The position numbers and the translations under genes were made by a program. The notes below the pieces were generated by a model. The model was given only the letters and a program-made list of their open reading frames with translations. It did not search any database and was not told the origin of the DNA. DNA of 64,000 bases from Pleurostoma richardsiae (lineage: Eukaryota; Ascomycota; Sordariomycetes; Calosphaeriales; Pleurostomataceae): NCBI GenBank assembly GCA_030052745.1, contig JANBVO010000002.1:1798001-1862000 (forward strand), written 5' to 3'. The first letter of the stretch is position 1. Each line of letters opens with the position of its first letter. Below are positions 10,638 through 22,900 of this stretch, one piece after another.

Positions 10638-11599
10638 TCAGCTCCTGCTGGTGAAGGTGTACAGAAACAGTCCCTCCCTGCTAAAAATCGGGCGGTCTTC
10701 GTCAGGTATTTCCGCCACATGGAAAGCCTTCTGTGCCTTCTTGAGAAACTGCATATCAGCCCGCCGTCTCTTCTTGAAACAGAAGTAGATCGTGGCGGAG
10801 GGACACAGAGCCAGCAGCTCCGACAGCGTGGCCAGTAGCAGCGGGAACGCTGGCTCAAAGTAAACGCAGTCGGCGGCCAGGATCACATTCGGTTTGAAGT
10901 CATGTATTCCCTGTGGTAACGGTTCGCCCCTGAAAACACGTAGCTATCGTTAGAATATACTGTACGGCCAAAAACTCAATTGAAAAGGGGGGAGACTGAA
11001 TGAACGCCCGTTCAGGTATGACAGCTCCGCATCTGGAAGTCACCTATCCCGCGTTTCGGAAGCGTGCCGGATTCTGGGGAAGTAGCACGAACCAGTTGAG
11101 GATCAGGGGCCTGACTGAATCTTGGAGGCCGTTCAGGACAGTGTTGTGCTCCATGAGCGACAGCATCTCGACCTGGTCCGTAATGTACAGAGGCTGTTGT
11201 GTGTCACATCCTCGCGCAACCGCCAGACCAACCAGGCCGCCGCCTGCTCCGATCTCCAGTCTATGGTGCGGCAAGCGAATCAGCAAGTCTCTCGCATTAA
11301 AGGAACGTCGGGATTGCAAGAAGCGCTCTTCTCGGATGCCCTTACATCCTGGCATCGGCGCTGTGAAGCTCATCCCGATGGTACCGCAGCATGTGCTTGG
11401 CGAGGACCATGCCGGCGGGCCAAGTCTGGCCACCGCACCCGGATGCCAGGTCTTCATGGACCTTGAGTGGCTCGGCGAGCAGTCCCGAGAAGTCTAATGC
11501 CGTGTCTCCAGCGGCTTTGTACTCGGGCAACGGCGTCAGATCCTCTCCGATCGCGAGGGGTGAGAATTCTGGCGACGAAGACCGATCCGAGGCCGGCAT
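10638..11599 (-). CDS. EFM6: Class I SAM-dependent protein-lysine methyltransferase, EFM6-like
   Basis: Three exons (11599-11346, 11290-11093, 10929-10638) encode 247 residues. Exon 1 carries DLASGCGGQTWPAGMVLAKH. Exon 2 carries the SAM-binding motif I EIGAGGGLVGLAVA and the following acidic ITDQVEM. Exon 3 opens with GEPLPQGIHDF, then VILAADCVYFEPAFPLLL and YFCFKKRRRADMQFLKKA. This is the Methyltransferase_16 (METTL21-like) family. The phrase DCVYFEPAFPLL with the KKRRRAD block is what I associate with Efm6, which in yeast methylates a lysine of translation elongation factor eEF1A. The second donor is GTTCGT, a weak site, but it is the only join that keeps LILNW/GEPLPQG in frame. Substrate assignment is by family only. 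The gene is divergent from the AXL2-like gene. Confidence 0.75.
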
Positions 11600-12674
11600 G
11601 CTGGGCGGATTCGGGCTTGCTCAATGCTGACTGATGATCAGGGGAGTGTGTGGCCTAGCAGATCTGCCGCCCTGGAGGCGTGCTACACTTCCGTGGTGCG
11701 GATCTAGGTACCTATCTTTCGCAGATACAGACAGACAGGCAATAGTGCCTCCAATAGTCGGCGTCAGTCGGAAGCAGAGGATCGGTGTTGCCAACAGGTC
11801 GGGTCGCCCACAGAAACGGTCGTCGCGCAGTGTGCAGTCGCAGGAGAGGGACGGCGGCAAATGGCTGCCCCGCTCCCGCCTGAGTCTGTCTCGTCGTGGT
11901 TTCTCTAGGGTTTCTCTAGTCGCTCTCCCTCGCGTCCGCTGTCATTGTCTTCTGCATCGCGAGACCCCTCCCGAAACCAATCCATTGTCTTCTCGTTCCT
12001 GCGTCTGCCTTGGGCGCCTCCCTCGTCTCTCGCGACACCTCCTGCGACCACACAGTCCCTCGGCTGCGATCAGATCATTATCTTTCTTCGCCCTTGTGCA
12101 CGTGTTGCTCTTTGCTAGCTCTCTGTGCCTCTGCAGACGAGTGGATCTCTTTTTCTTTTTCCACCTGCGAAAAGATACGGTGTGCCTGCACTCCTTATCC
12201 CCGCAGAACCCCTGCCTACCGCTGGAATGCTGCCCCGACACTTCAGCCTCCTCAATCCACCACCCCTACGAATGGGGTCCTGCTTGCTGTTAAGACACAT
12301 ACTGCTACTATGTACATCATAGCCAGCAGAATTCTTTGCGCAGGCAAAAGGGGTGCTTTTGGCCCAGCTAGGCACAGTCAGCCATGATCCCACTGGGCAG
12401 CACCAGCCCTGTCCAAGGGAGCGAGCTGCGGCCTCCTCATGACCTACAGCCATCCCTCAAAATGTGCGACCCGGTAGGTCCCTCCTGGCTTCCTGGATTC
12501 CTGGATTCCTGGATTCTCTTGGTCTCTGGTCTCTCTTCTCGACTTGTGTCCCGTCCTTCGTTTGATTTCTGTTCTGTATTGTATTCTTTCTCCATGAATT
12601 GCTCTGCTGGGAAAGACAGTTTTGCCATATCTCTCTCTCTGCGAGGGCAAACGTGCTCATAGTCCATCATCACC
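11600..12674. other. Divergent intergenic region, EFM6-like / AXL2-like
   Basis: A shared 1.07 kb promoter region. It is pyrimidine-rich toward the AXL2-like start and includes three tandem CTGGATTC copies at 12493-12516. The overlapping open frames on both strands resemble nothing known. Confidence 0.55.
12493..12516. repeat. Tandem repeat (CTGGATTC)x3
   Basis: Three perfect 8-nt copies in the leader or promoter of the AXL2-like gene, about 160 nt before its ATG. Confidence 0.9.
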
Positions 12675-15542
12675 ATGGTGGCTCTCCTCCTGCTACCATG
12701 CGCCCTACAGCTTCTCATCCAGACGGCGCAAGCCCTCCCAATAATCTCTTTTCCTATCAATTCTCAAGTCCCTCCAGTCGCGAGGATCTCAGAAGCTTTC
12801 TCCTTCGTTTTCTCCTCCTCAACCTTCACATCGTCGCTCGGTGACTCCTTATCTTATTCCTTAACCGACGGCCCATCGTGGCTTTCCATTGATAGCGATG
12901 CTCGACGACTCTACGGCATACCCGACGACGCCGATGTTGCGGATGGAGATGTGGTTGGAGTACCGGTCAGCATGGTGGCCAGTGATGGAGATGGGTCGAC
13001 AGCGCTCAATGCGACTCTTGTTGTCTCGAGGAATCCCGCGCCGGTGGTACAAGTGCCGCTGTCGAGCCAGATATCCGATTTCGGCAACTTCTCAGCCCCC
13101 TCGAGCATCCTATCGTACCCGGATAGGACTTTCTCCTTCAGCTTCGCACAGGACACCTTCAGCGACTCTGCAGTTTCCGGGCTCAACTACTACGCAGTCA
13201 TGGACGACAACAGCCCCCTGCCATCCTGGGTCACATTTACCGCCGACACACTGACGTTCTCCGGTCGCACTCCTCCGTTTGCTTCCCTGGTCCAGCCTCC
13301 GCAGACTTTCACCTTCCAGCTCGTTGCCTCCGACGTTGTGGGGTTCTCTGGAGCATCCGTTGTGTTTTCAATTGTGGTTGGGGGCCACGAGTTAACCGTG
13401 GATGATCCTCTCGTCGAGCTTAACGTAACAGTCGGCGTTCCCGTCAATTACACCAGCCTCCAAGGCGACGTGATGATTGATGGGGAGCCTGCAAACACGA
13501 CAGATATAGCGAGCATAAGCGGCGACGGCTTGCCGTCTTGGCTAACCTTAAACTCGGAGTCTTGGGAGATCTCTGGGACACCGCCATCATCAGCGAAGTC
13601 TACAACATTCTCGGTCGTCCTTGAGGATGCTTTTTCTGACTCACTTAATATCACTTTCAATGTCACCGTAATAGACGGGGCTTTCCGTGACGACCTTCCG
13701 GAGCTCACGGCGAAAGCTGGAGGACATCTAGACTTCGACTTGAAGCCGTACCTGTGGGACCCAACCGGAGTCGAGGTTAGCGCTGATATTCAACCTTCCA
13801 TGCCGTCCCTGTCGTTCAACACATCAGACAAGGTCCTCTCGGGAGACATTCCTGATTCGGCTGAGACGTCCACGGTCAGAATTTCCTTCCGAGTGAAGTC
13901 AGAAAGCAGTGACGATGTCGACTCGAAGGATATGACATTGAGGATCGCATCAAACTCTGTGGCTTCATCCACGACATCCTCCTCCTCGGCATCATCCTCC
14001 TCAACATCCACCGTCTCCGCGTCGACGGCCAGCACCACACCTTCCTCGGATGGGCAGGGTAAAAAGAAGGCTTCTGTCAGCGCGATATTGCTCGCAGTTC
14101 TTTTGTCGCTTCTTTTCTTTTCCTTTCTTCTGAGTCTGGGCTTGTTTTGCTATCGCCGGAAACGCCAGCAGAAGCGCGCCAAGCAGCTCGAGAGAAAGCA
14201 TATCTCGGCACCGATCCCGGGAAGCTTTACGTTTAATGGCGGAATGGATGTCAACACATCCATGCGTGAACTTGACAAGCAGTACGGCATCGGTTATGCT
14301 CAAACGCCCAATATACAACGGGGCAACTCTGGTGCACGCCGATCCTTCCTTCGAGGCTTGAAGCGGCCGGAGAGGGACCTCGAGGCGCCACGATTACCGC
14401 CCATCCCTCCCATCACACTTCACTCGCCGACATCGTCCGCCGGCGGAAACGGCGCGACAGAGCCAAACTCTTGGTTAGCGCCCTTTCGGGCACTGACCCG
14501 ACGAGGAACGAGAAGGCAAAGCACCATGTCGGACGCAACATCAATCAGCAGTCAGGAGTTCGGAATCAACTCCAATGTGCCTTCAATGGTTCCCTCCATG
14601 GTCCTGCTAGGTGAGGGCTCGAGTAAGGCCTCGTCCAGGACACACTTAGCGGCTCCCCATACGCCGAGCATACAGCACACGCCACAGATGGCGTACAGCG
14701 GCCAGAGTTCGGACGAGCAATGGCAGGACGTGTACTCGGCAAATGCTTCGTCTATAACTCTGTCCACCACTCCCGGGCTCCTCGAGGCGAGGCCCATCTC
14801 GGGCTTCCATAGTCAAGATGCCACCACAAGCGAAGGACAGAGCTCGAGGCCGTGGCTAAAGAACAACGCAATAAAGTTTATGAAGCATGCGAAGGCTAAA
14901 AAGAGCCTGCTCAGCCTATCAACAATCGACACATTCGCTGACAGGGCGAGGAGCCGGCGTGCGCCCGGGGGACTGCGTGTCTTCGGACCAGCTGACCATG
15001 CACCGCTCTCTGATCAGTCGCGGCCGACAAGCAGAAAGGGCGAGGAGCCAGCTCCAGAATTTGGAAACGTCGGAAGCAGTCCAGCAGAGGCGTCCCGCCA
15101 GAATAACAACGACCTTCTTCCAGCGCCTCTGAGGATATCGTCGCACCCCAGGCCGAGCCAAGAGGGCTACTCGGTGGACTCCCTTGGGATATCTCAAGAG
15201 CCCTCGGCTGCTGGCACGCCTGTCCACCCCTCCAAGACGTGGTCGACCGTCGACTCCACCACGGACGACTGGCTGGAGGACATATCGCAGAGGCTGGACA
15301 CGGCGATCAGCGACAATGAGCCGAACTGGAGAATCATTAGGGACTCGCCGGCGGTGGAGGCCAGCCGGTACAGGAGATATGACCCGAGCGGTCCGTCGTC
15401 ACCGGTCGTGTCTAGGGTCGGAGAACTGAGCGGCGCCGACGAGGCCAGCCGCAGTAATACTAATGGGAGCTTGGGGTCGGCTGTGCGGTCGGGTACGAGA
15501 GGCTCTTCTGATGAAGAGGAGAGCTTCGCGGTGTATATATGA
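12675..15542 (+). CDS. AXL2: Axl2-like axial budding pattern transmembrane protein
   Basis: One uninterrupted exon encodes 955 residues. The signal peptide is MVALLLLPCALQLLIQTAQA. The extracellular part holds cadherin-like dystroglycan-type repeats, shown by the recurring pattern PSWLSID...LYGIP, PSWVTF...TFSGRTP and PSWLTLN...EISGTPP (repeats at roughly residues 22-125, 130-245 and 250-350). A Ser/Thr-rich stalk (about 420-455) leads to one membrane segment (about 468-491, SAILLAVLLSLLFFSFLLSL) followed by basic YRRKRQQKR. The C-terminal 460 residues are cytoplasmic and disordered. In yeast, Axl2 is a type I membrane protein at the bud neck that marks axial bud sites with Bud3, Bud4 and septins; in filamentous fungi relatives act in septation and conidial cell shape. 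Topology and repeats fit the family well. The length is somewhat above yeast Axl2 (about 820). Confidence 0.85.
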   Translation: MVALLLLPCALQLLIQTAQALPIISFPINSQVPPVARISEAFSFVFSSSTFTSSLGDSLSYSLTDGPSWLSIDSDARRLYGIPDDADVADGDVVGVPVSMVASDGDGSTALNATLVVSRNPAPVVQVPLSSQISDFGNFSAPSSILSYPDRTFSFSFAQDTFSDSAVSGLNYYAVMDDNSPLPSWVTFTADTLTFSGRTPPFASLVQPPQTFTFQLVASDVVGFSGASVVFSIVVGGHELTVDDPLVELNVTVGVPVNYTSLQGDVMIDGEPANTTDIASISGDGLPSWLTLNSESWEISGTPPSSAKSTTFSVVLEDAFSDSLNITFNVTVIDGAFRDDLPELTAKAGGHLDFDLKPYLWDPTGVEVSADIQPSMPSLSFNTSDKVLSGDIPDSAETSTVRISFRVKSESSDDVDSKDMTLRIASNSVASSTTSSSSASSSSTSTVSASTASTTPSSDGQGKKKASVSAILLAVLLSLLFFSFLLSLGLFCYRRKRQQKRAKQLERKHISAPIPGSFTFNGGMDVNTSMRELDKQYGIGYAQTPNIQRGNSGARRSFLRGLKRPERDLEAPRLPPIPPITLHSPTSSAGGNGATEPNSWLAPFRALTRRGTRRQSTMSDATSISSQEFGINSNVPSMVPSMVLLGEGSSKASSRTHLAAPHTPSIQHTPQMAYSGQSSDEQWQDVYSANASSITLSTTPGLLEARPISGFHSQDATTSEGQSSRPWLKNNAIKFMKHAKAKKSLLSLSTIDTFADRARSRRAPGGLRVFGPADHAPLSDQSRPTSRKGEEPAPEFGNVGSSPAEASRQNNNDLLPAPLRISSHPRPSQEGYSVDSLGISQEPSAAGTPVHPSKTWSTVDSTTDDWLEDISQRLDTAISDNEPNWRIIRDSPAVEASRYRRYDPSGPSSPVVSRVGELSGADEASRSNTNGSLGSAVRSGTRGSSDEEESFAVYI

Positions 15543-17007
15543 TCCTGATGATGTCTATGAGCATTGAGGCGTTCTGGTGTTTACATGTCAGGCATGGAAG
15601 AGCTTTGATACCAACCTTGTTTTCTATGATTGCTAGGAATTAGGAAAGGAGAAAGAATTGTTGCTTCAGGGCAGATTACAGCACTCTCATAGCTTGTTAG
15701 TTTCCAACACTACATTACGGTTGGGAGTACCTCTGCCAATGATGATGGCTTGTGCCGAAGGGAATGCTGCGTGCACATAAGTCTACCGCAATGCGACATT
15801 CGAGACCAGTAAGCTGTCAAACGCCTTCGTCGTGTAGGAGTCTGTTTTGTGCATATGCGGTATGCGTTTCACGTTGTTAATTGTTTGGCGTGAATCTGCA
15901 GGCAGCGAGTGACAGCAACCTACCAGGTAAGTGATGATGATGCTGCCTCTCTCACCTCTCGAGTTGTCGTGGGCGGAGTGATGTAAATTACGATAGCTAG
16001 CGACTCGTGTCGGGGTTAAGGAGGAGATCATCAGTACTCTAGAGTTACATCTGCTGTCTTTGGAGGAATAATGGATTTTGTGGTACCACACAGGTATCTG
16101 ATGCCTCTGGTCCGTGCGCATGCGCGCCTTGAGCGGATCAGCCCGAAGTACCTTCAACATCATTAGAGACTGTTGAGAGCAGCTCGAATCGCCGTGCGTT
16201 GAACTCTTCTGCGGCCCAACTCGACCACGTCGTCTTCATCGCCTCGTGAGCCTCCAGCTCGTCTACCTTACAACACCTACGTTCGCGCACAACGAGAAAT
16301 ATTCTTCTTCTCTGCTCTATCTGTCCACGTCGACTATCGTGCCCGACCTCCTCCTCGTCGGACCCGAGCTCGGCCCATATTTATAGAGTACACCAGAGGC
16401 AGCTTCACCGAGTGCACACTTACCTCTCTCTTTAACATTACCGGGCCTCTAGCCTGTCCCCTCTGCAGGTATTCTTCCCCTTCTCCTGTGCCTGCAGATC
16501 GCTCATCAAAGAGGCTGCCGCCTACATACGTACTCTAGCCGTGCTGGGCTCAGCTGTGTGGTGTGCGAAAGGAGCTAACTAACTTAGGTACTTTGTGCCA
16601 AGTGCGGCGGCTGCCTGTGCTGTCAGTCACTCAGTCAGTCAGCTGGCTGGGACCTGATTCTCACCTTGGCCTGACCTTCATTACCTCACTTGCGCGACCG
16701 TGCCACCTCTTATAGGCGCCTGGCCGCTCGCCCTTCCTCTTCCCGCCCGCGTAATACCCCGCTCTCCACCTTCGGCGAAAGCAAAGCACCGCCAAACCTG
16801 AGCAGCACAGCCAAAGCAGCACAAGCACCACCTCCAAGGCGCCAATCTGCCCCGGCCAATCCAGACCACCACACAACCGTCTCCCAACGTCATTGTCAAA
16901 TCCGCCCAAGCAGAAAACTCTGACCTCAGTCCCTTCTCTCCCCTATTTCCCTGCATCCTCTCCTGCGGTAGCTCTGTCGCTGCCCAGAATCCCAGACTGT
17001 CGCTGCC
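15543..17007. other. Intergenic region, AXL2-like to PTC2
   Basis: This 1.46 kb contains the AXL2-like 3' end and the promoter and leader of the phosphatase gene. The last 300 nt are rich in C, A and T with few G, as expected for a leader. Short (TCAG)n runs lie near 16627-16643. A 126-codon minus frame (16163-15783) shows no family features. Confidence 0.5.
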
Positions 17008-18981
17008 ATGGGTCAGACGCTCTCCGAGCCCGTTGTCGAGAAGGTGAGTCCTATCTTCCCTGCACCCGCGCCTCGCGTGCCCTCGCATGCGAGCCTCGTC
17101 CGACTCCGCCCTTTCACCACCGCCGCTCCTCTATCGCCCACACCTCTGCTGTCTTACACGCGAAAGCCTCGGTGCCGCCTTTTCCTCTGCTCTGCCGTCA
17201 CCTGCATTTGCTTTGGTGGGGCAGGCGTGGGCTTTTTCCCCTCCTAGCCGCCGCTGTCGTCGTCAACGAACCGTCACTGACCACGGCAAAATTTTGCGCT
17301 CTAGACATCTGCACATGGCGAAGATGAACGGTTGCTGTATGGAGTGTCCGCTATGCAGGGCTGGCGGATTAGCATGGAAGATGCACATACCACGGTCCTA
17401 GACTTGCTTGCCGAGAAGGAGGAGGAGGCAAAGAAGGGCCACCCCTCTAAGCTCTCCTTCTTTGGTGTCTTTGACGGCCACGGCGGAGAAAAGGTCGCAG
17501 CCTTTGCTGGCGAGAATATCCACCAGATCATTGCGAAGCAGGACACGTTCAAGACCGGCAACTACGAGCAGGCTCTGAAGGATGGTTTCCTCGCCACCGA
17601 TCGGGCGATACTTAACGGTACGATGGCAGACTCGCGCGCGGGGCATGTAGAGGAACCTGGCGACTGACACCTCGAGCAGACCCCAAGTATGAAGACGAGG
17701 TGTCCGGTTGCACGGCCTGCGTCGGCCTCATCACGGGCGACAAAATCTACGTTGTTGGTCTACCACACTTTACATTGCGGATGTCCTGATTTCTAATCCC
17801 ACCAACCAGGCCAATGCTGGAGATTCGAGAAGCGTTCTGGGCGTGAAGGGCCGCGCGAAGCCTCTGTCCTTTGATCACAAGCCCCAGAATGAAGGTTTGC
17901 ACTTTCTGCTGCGTCCTGTGTGAGGTCATCGCGCTGACGGATGCTTCTTACAGGCGAGAAGGCCCGGATTACGGCTGCCGGCGGATTTGTCGACTTCGGT
18001 CGTGTCAACGGAAACCTCGCCCTTTCGCGCGCCATCGGCGATTTTGAGTTCAAGAAGAGCGCTGAGCTCGCGCCCGAGCAGCAGATTGTCACCGCCTATC
18101 CCGACGTTATGGTACACGACCTCAGTGACGACGATGAGTTCTTGGTCATTGCCTGCGATGGTGAGTAGCATCCATTATCCGCGACCAGACTTCAAAGACC
18201 GCATGCTGATTTCTCTCGTCCCGCGCGACAGGCATCTGGGACTGCCAGTCCTCGCAAGCAGTGGTCGAGTTCGTCCGGCGCGGGATCGCGGCCAAGCAGG
18301 AATTGGACAAGATCTGCGAGAACATGATGGACAATTGCTTAGCTTCGAACTCCGAGACCGGCGGCGTCGGCTGCGACAACATGACCATGATCATTATCGG
18401 CTTCCTGCGCGGTCGCACCAAGGAGGAGTGGTACGAGGAGATCGCCAGAAGGGTTGCCAACGGCGATGGTCCTTGTGCCCCCCCTGAATATGGTACGTTC
18501 TCTTCTTGAAGATGTCGGATCCGGGTTTCCGCTCTGGGGAAATGGTCACTGACGGTTCTACTTTCTGCTAGCCGAGTTTCGCGGCCCCGGCGTCCATCAT
18601 AACTTCGACGATAGTGACAGTGGCTATGATGTTGACATGGACAAGAATACTAGAGGCATTGGTGCGTATCGGGGTCGCATCATCTTCCTGGGGGATGGAA
18701 CCGAGGTCTTAACCGACTCAGACGATACAGAGATGTTCGATAACTCGGAGGAGGACAGCGACCTCGTCAGCCAGGTGTCCAAGGCCGCTTCGACTTCCCA
18801 AGAGAGCGCAAATGACGAGGTTGTCGGCAGCCCCACCACCCCGGAGAAGCTGGACCCCAACCAAGCGACCCCATTCGCTTCAAAGAGCCCCGAGGGAAAG
18901 AGCGCCGAGCAGCCGCCCGCCGCCGAGTCCAAGACGGAATCCAAGCCCGCGACGAAGGACGCCGAGAAGAAGGAGGCCTAA
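17008..18981 (+). CDS. PTC2: Protein phosphatase 2C, Ptc2/Ptc3 type
   Basis: Seven exons (17008-17043, 17305-17617, 17680-17753, 17810-17894, 17954-18160, 18232-18492, 18572-18981) encode 461 residues. The N-terminus [12 protein letters not shown] is the usual start of fungal Ptc2 proteins, and Gly2 could be N-myristoylated. PP2C motifs are all present: [10 protein letters not shown] (metal-binding Glu37-Asp38 region), FGVFDGHGG (Asp69, Gly70), [47 protein letters not shown] and GGVGCDNMT. The last 140 residues are acidic and disordered, with a Pro/Glu/Lys-rich tail. Ptc2/Ptc3 are Mn/Mg-dependent Ser/Thr phosphatases that damp the HOG MAPK pathway, inactivate the checkpoint kinase Rad53 and act on CDK. 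Exon 3 ends at a GTTGGT donor, chosen because it preserves the conserved KIYV/ANAGDS. The first intron is long (261 nt). Confidence 0.9.
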
Positions 18982-19991
18982 ACGGGTCGTGATTGATACC
19001 CTATCCATGAGCTATGCTCGGCCTGTCGACGATGGTAGTCTCTTCCAACATGGGAAGGAGCGGTGGAGTGGCTGCGTTCAGCGTTGTCGGCGTATTCTGT
19101 CATGCGCAACAGTCTTGTCCTCTTCATCTCTGCCGTGAGGCAGAGCTGCAAGTGGGAAAGGGAAAACGATGCTACGGTTGGAAGCGGTATTGCGGATTTG
19201 CATGCGGGTGGGCTGCGTAATGCATGGCATATACACAACACACGTCTGCTTGGGAAGTGTGATGAGGGCAGGCCTTGGGTTTGGAAGCTCCTAAAGCTTA
19301 GACTCGCAGAGGGAATGACGAGCAAATGATTCAGTTTGATGAAGGCCGGGAATGCTGCTTGGAACACGCCTGTCGGATTAGAAAGGGTTGTAGTCTTTTT
19401 TTCTTCATCTTCTTCCTCCTCCATGCATGAAGTTGTCTTTCCTGTCACCATGCCATATCGACGCGACTACCACCATCCCTTCTGGGTTCACTACTCCTTG
19501 CGCGTCGACGTACCGGCCGGGGGACTACCTGCTTCTGCCGTCCTTTCGTCCTTTCCCTTGAGATAGGTAGGTGCGGAAATGTAAGTGATGAGTATCCACT
19601 GCTACATTCAGCTCCCCACTGGCCCTCCCTCGCGGTAAGGCGTACGACACATTAAGGATGGCCACGATCGGTATGTAACCCGGACATATTACTAGAAAGC
19701 CTTTAGTTATCTATCTTCCTGGGGTAGTATCCATGTTCCCTGCAAGCTGAAATTGTTACTCTTTGCTTTCCATCCATTGATTTCGCCAGCAATGACCGTC
19801 CTTGGATAGGTACCGTTGAACCATGTCTCCTTTCCCTGTCTTGTCTTTTCAATACATGCCCTAGCTAGATGCTGCAAATCAAACTCCTGTCCCAGACAGC
19901 TCCGCGAAGGGGCATCAGGTCGCTAACTGCTTCCGAGCGAAGGCCAACACAAGTTCAAGTCACTCGTGTATATTCTCTGTACTCCCTTATG
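18982..19991. other. Convergent 3' intergenic region, PTC2 / BRE4-like
   Basis: 1.0 kb between two converging stop codons. It has T-rich and CTTC-rich runs around 19397-19420, and I see no gene or RNA. Confidence 0.6.
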
Positions 19992-22900
19992 TTACTGCAG
20001 GAGCAGCGACTCCTGGTCCAGCACGCCGTACAGGCCCTCGATCTCCTTCTCCACGACCTTCAGCTCGGCGGCCACCTGGCCCGTGACGAGCGCGTACGCG
20101 TAGAGCAGGGCGTAGTCACGTTCCTCGACGTTCACCTGGCCCGCCAGCCCGCCCGTGGGAGCGCCCGCCGTCGTGGCCAGGGAGAGCTGCTCGCCGCCGC
20201 CTCCTCCCTTGGCGGGTTTCGCTCCACTGCTGCTGGCGCCACCACCGCCACTACCACCGCCGCCCTCCTCCTGCTGCTGCTGCTGCTGCTCCTTCGCAGC
20301 CAGCGCGGCGGCGTGCTCCTTGCGGAAGCGGAAGATCTTTCCAAGCAGCCTATCGCGGACGCCGGCGACGCTGGGGATGGCGTCGGTGAGGGGGTACTCG
20401 AGCATGACGGACGACGCGAGCACCTGGAAGACGTGGCAGATGCGGTCGCACAGGAGGGCGCGCTCCTCGGCCGTGCACAGCAGCAGGGCGCGCTCCCCCT
20501 CCGACAGCCGGCCGCGGCGCTGCGTGACCAGGCTCATGGCGTAGAAGGCGTCGAGCAGGCGCTGCGTCGAGGCGAGGATGCGGCCGCACGACTCGTAGGG
20601 GAAGGGCCCGCGGAGCTCGAACTCGCTGGCCGCCGAGTGGCGGAGGGTCTCGAGGCGGGAGGCGTACCGCTGCAGGGCGGCCTGCTCGCCCGTCTTGAGG
20701 TAGGAGCGGGTGGAGTCGGTGCGGAGGAGGATGGCGAGGGGACCGCGCTTCCAGATGAGGCCCATCTGCAGGTAGAGCACGGCGAGGCCCTCCTTGAACT
20801 TCTTGCGCGCCGAGATGGGCCACACGACGCGGCACCAGATCAGCCCCCACAGGATCCCGGCCGTGACGGCGATGAAGCGGTGCTGCGCGATCTCGAAGAT
20901 GAGCGGCGCCGTGCCGCCCTCGTCATCGTCGTCGTCGTCGACCTTCTGCGTCAGGCTGTAGGCGTAGAGCGTGGATACGTTGTACGCGAGCAGGGTGATG
21001 CGGCCGAGAGGCGCCTTGCCGAGGTCGAGGATCACCCAGAAGTTGAAGAAGCTGACCAGCGCGCCCAGGAAGAAGAGCGCCACGCCATTGCCCTGTGTGA
21101 CGTTCCAGTTCACGACGCTGAAGGCGACGCCAACGAGAGTCCCGAGGAACCGGGAGATGCCCGTCGTGTTGGAGGCGCCTACTGTCATGGAGCAGACAAT
21201 CATGAAGGAGAGCAGTCCCCACTCGCCCCGCCAGTGCTGGTATATGGGCCGGGTCTCGGGGATGAAGGCGAGCATGGCCCAAAGCATGGCGCCTAGGCCG
21301 ACCTTTATGCCGAAGCGAACTAGATACTTGTCAGAAAGGACGTTCTCTTTACTTCCGTGTATACCTCGACTTACCATCGTCTCGCGCCAGAGTTCTCATG
21401 ACGAAGAGCAGCTTTTGGGCGAAAGTCATGACGACCTTGTTCGGCTCCGGCGTAGCCTCCCAGTTGTACGTATCCCGCCGCCGTATCATCGCGTCGGGGA
21501 TGCCCCTGGGTAGCTGTGATTTTCTTATAGGTCGGACCTCGCTTTCGCTTCTCTCGGTTTCGAACGGCAGCAGCGGCGCGAGCACACTGCGCCGCGGGTT
21601 AGTATCCTTCCAGAAGAGCAGCCACCGCCAGCTCCTCTTTCTATGCTCGCTGGCGTGCTTGAGATCGTCGAGCACATCAAGGTACTTGGACATCTCCTCG
21701 CCGAAGGTCTGCAGGCTGAAGCTGAAGTGACCGCATGCCGCTGCGACCTCTTCGAAGTCGGCCTGGATACTCTCTGATCTGGCCGCCCCCAGCTCGATGT
21801 TCTTATATAATTCTTGTAGAGCGCAGGCTCTCGCCTCGTTGAATAAACTCAAGGCGTCGAGAAGGCTCTGCCGAAAGTGATCGTTGATCATGATGCTGTA
21901 ATCCGGAGCAGTCCCGAACGGGGACTCCTTCAATATACCTGATAGTGTGAACGCTAGTGACTTCATAGACGGCCCTTGCAGGGCTATGAACAGCTCGAAG
22001 ATGTCGGTAGGTGTACGGAACGTCCGGGTCACATCACCATTCCGCTGCGGTACGTTAGGCTTCGGCCCATCCTCACCGCTGCCCTCGTCGGATATCTCCT
22101 CAATAGCTGAGAGCACCGCAAACCGGTCTTTGCCGCTCTTTGAGGTATCGGAGACGGTGCGGGCGAGGGTCGGGGAGAAGACGGAGCTCCCAGGCGACAG
22201 TGTCCCGGTCGCGGGGTCTCGGAGCTTCTCCTTTAGCAGCGTGAACTGCGTGTTAGCCGCACTCCTCAGACCGCCGATGGACTGTGCCAACGTCTCCATC
22301 GATTTGTAGACCGCCTTCTCTATCTGGTAGATTTTTTCGTCCCCCACGAAGTAGTGCTCGTACTTGGCCTCCCTCAGATTCTTTGTCATCTGCCCATAGG
22401 CAGATGAGTACGACGCTATAGCTATCGCAAAGTCAGGCGCAGTGAGCTCCTCCTCGGCGCCGCTAAGGAAGCTGTGGGTGATCATGGACAACATGTTTCC
22501 AAGTGAGGTGGAGGCCTTGGTCATGGATTGGCGGAGCAAGCCCCTGGCGGACATCCTCCACACTACCAAGTTGACAAAACTCGTTATGCTGATGCCAAAG
22601 ACGAGCATCTTGAGCACCTGGACGATCTTCTGGTTTGAGAAGACGTGGCGCTGGACCGAGTTCTCTCGGGTCAGCACGCTGATGATGGCTAGTGATGCCA
22701 GCGTGCTCCCGACATTGACGAGGGGGTTGTTAAGCTTCTGCTTCACCCATCCGATGAAGCCGAAGCCTCCACCGACAAAGACGATGAGGACGAGCGCGTA
22801 TGCGACGCTGACGAGGCCGAGCGTGGAGCCGAAGAGGACCGACACGGCCATGGAGGAGATGGATATGAACTCGGCGTAGAGGACGGCGATGATGGCGATC

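Noticed and set aside
19869-21296. 475-codon + strand open frame
   Set aside because: It lies opposite the BRE4-like coding exon and reads as Arg/Gly/Ala/Glu-rich noise. It is a mirror of high-GC third positions on the true strand.
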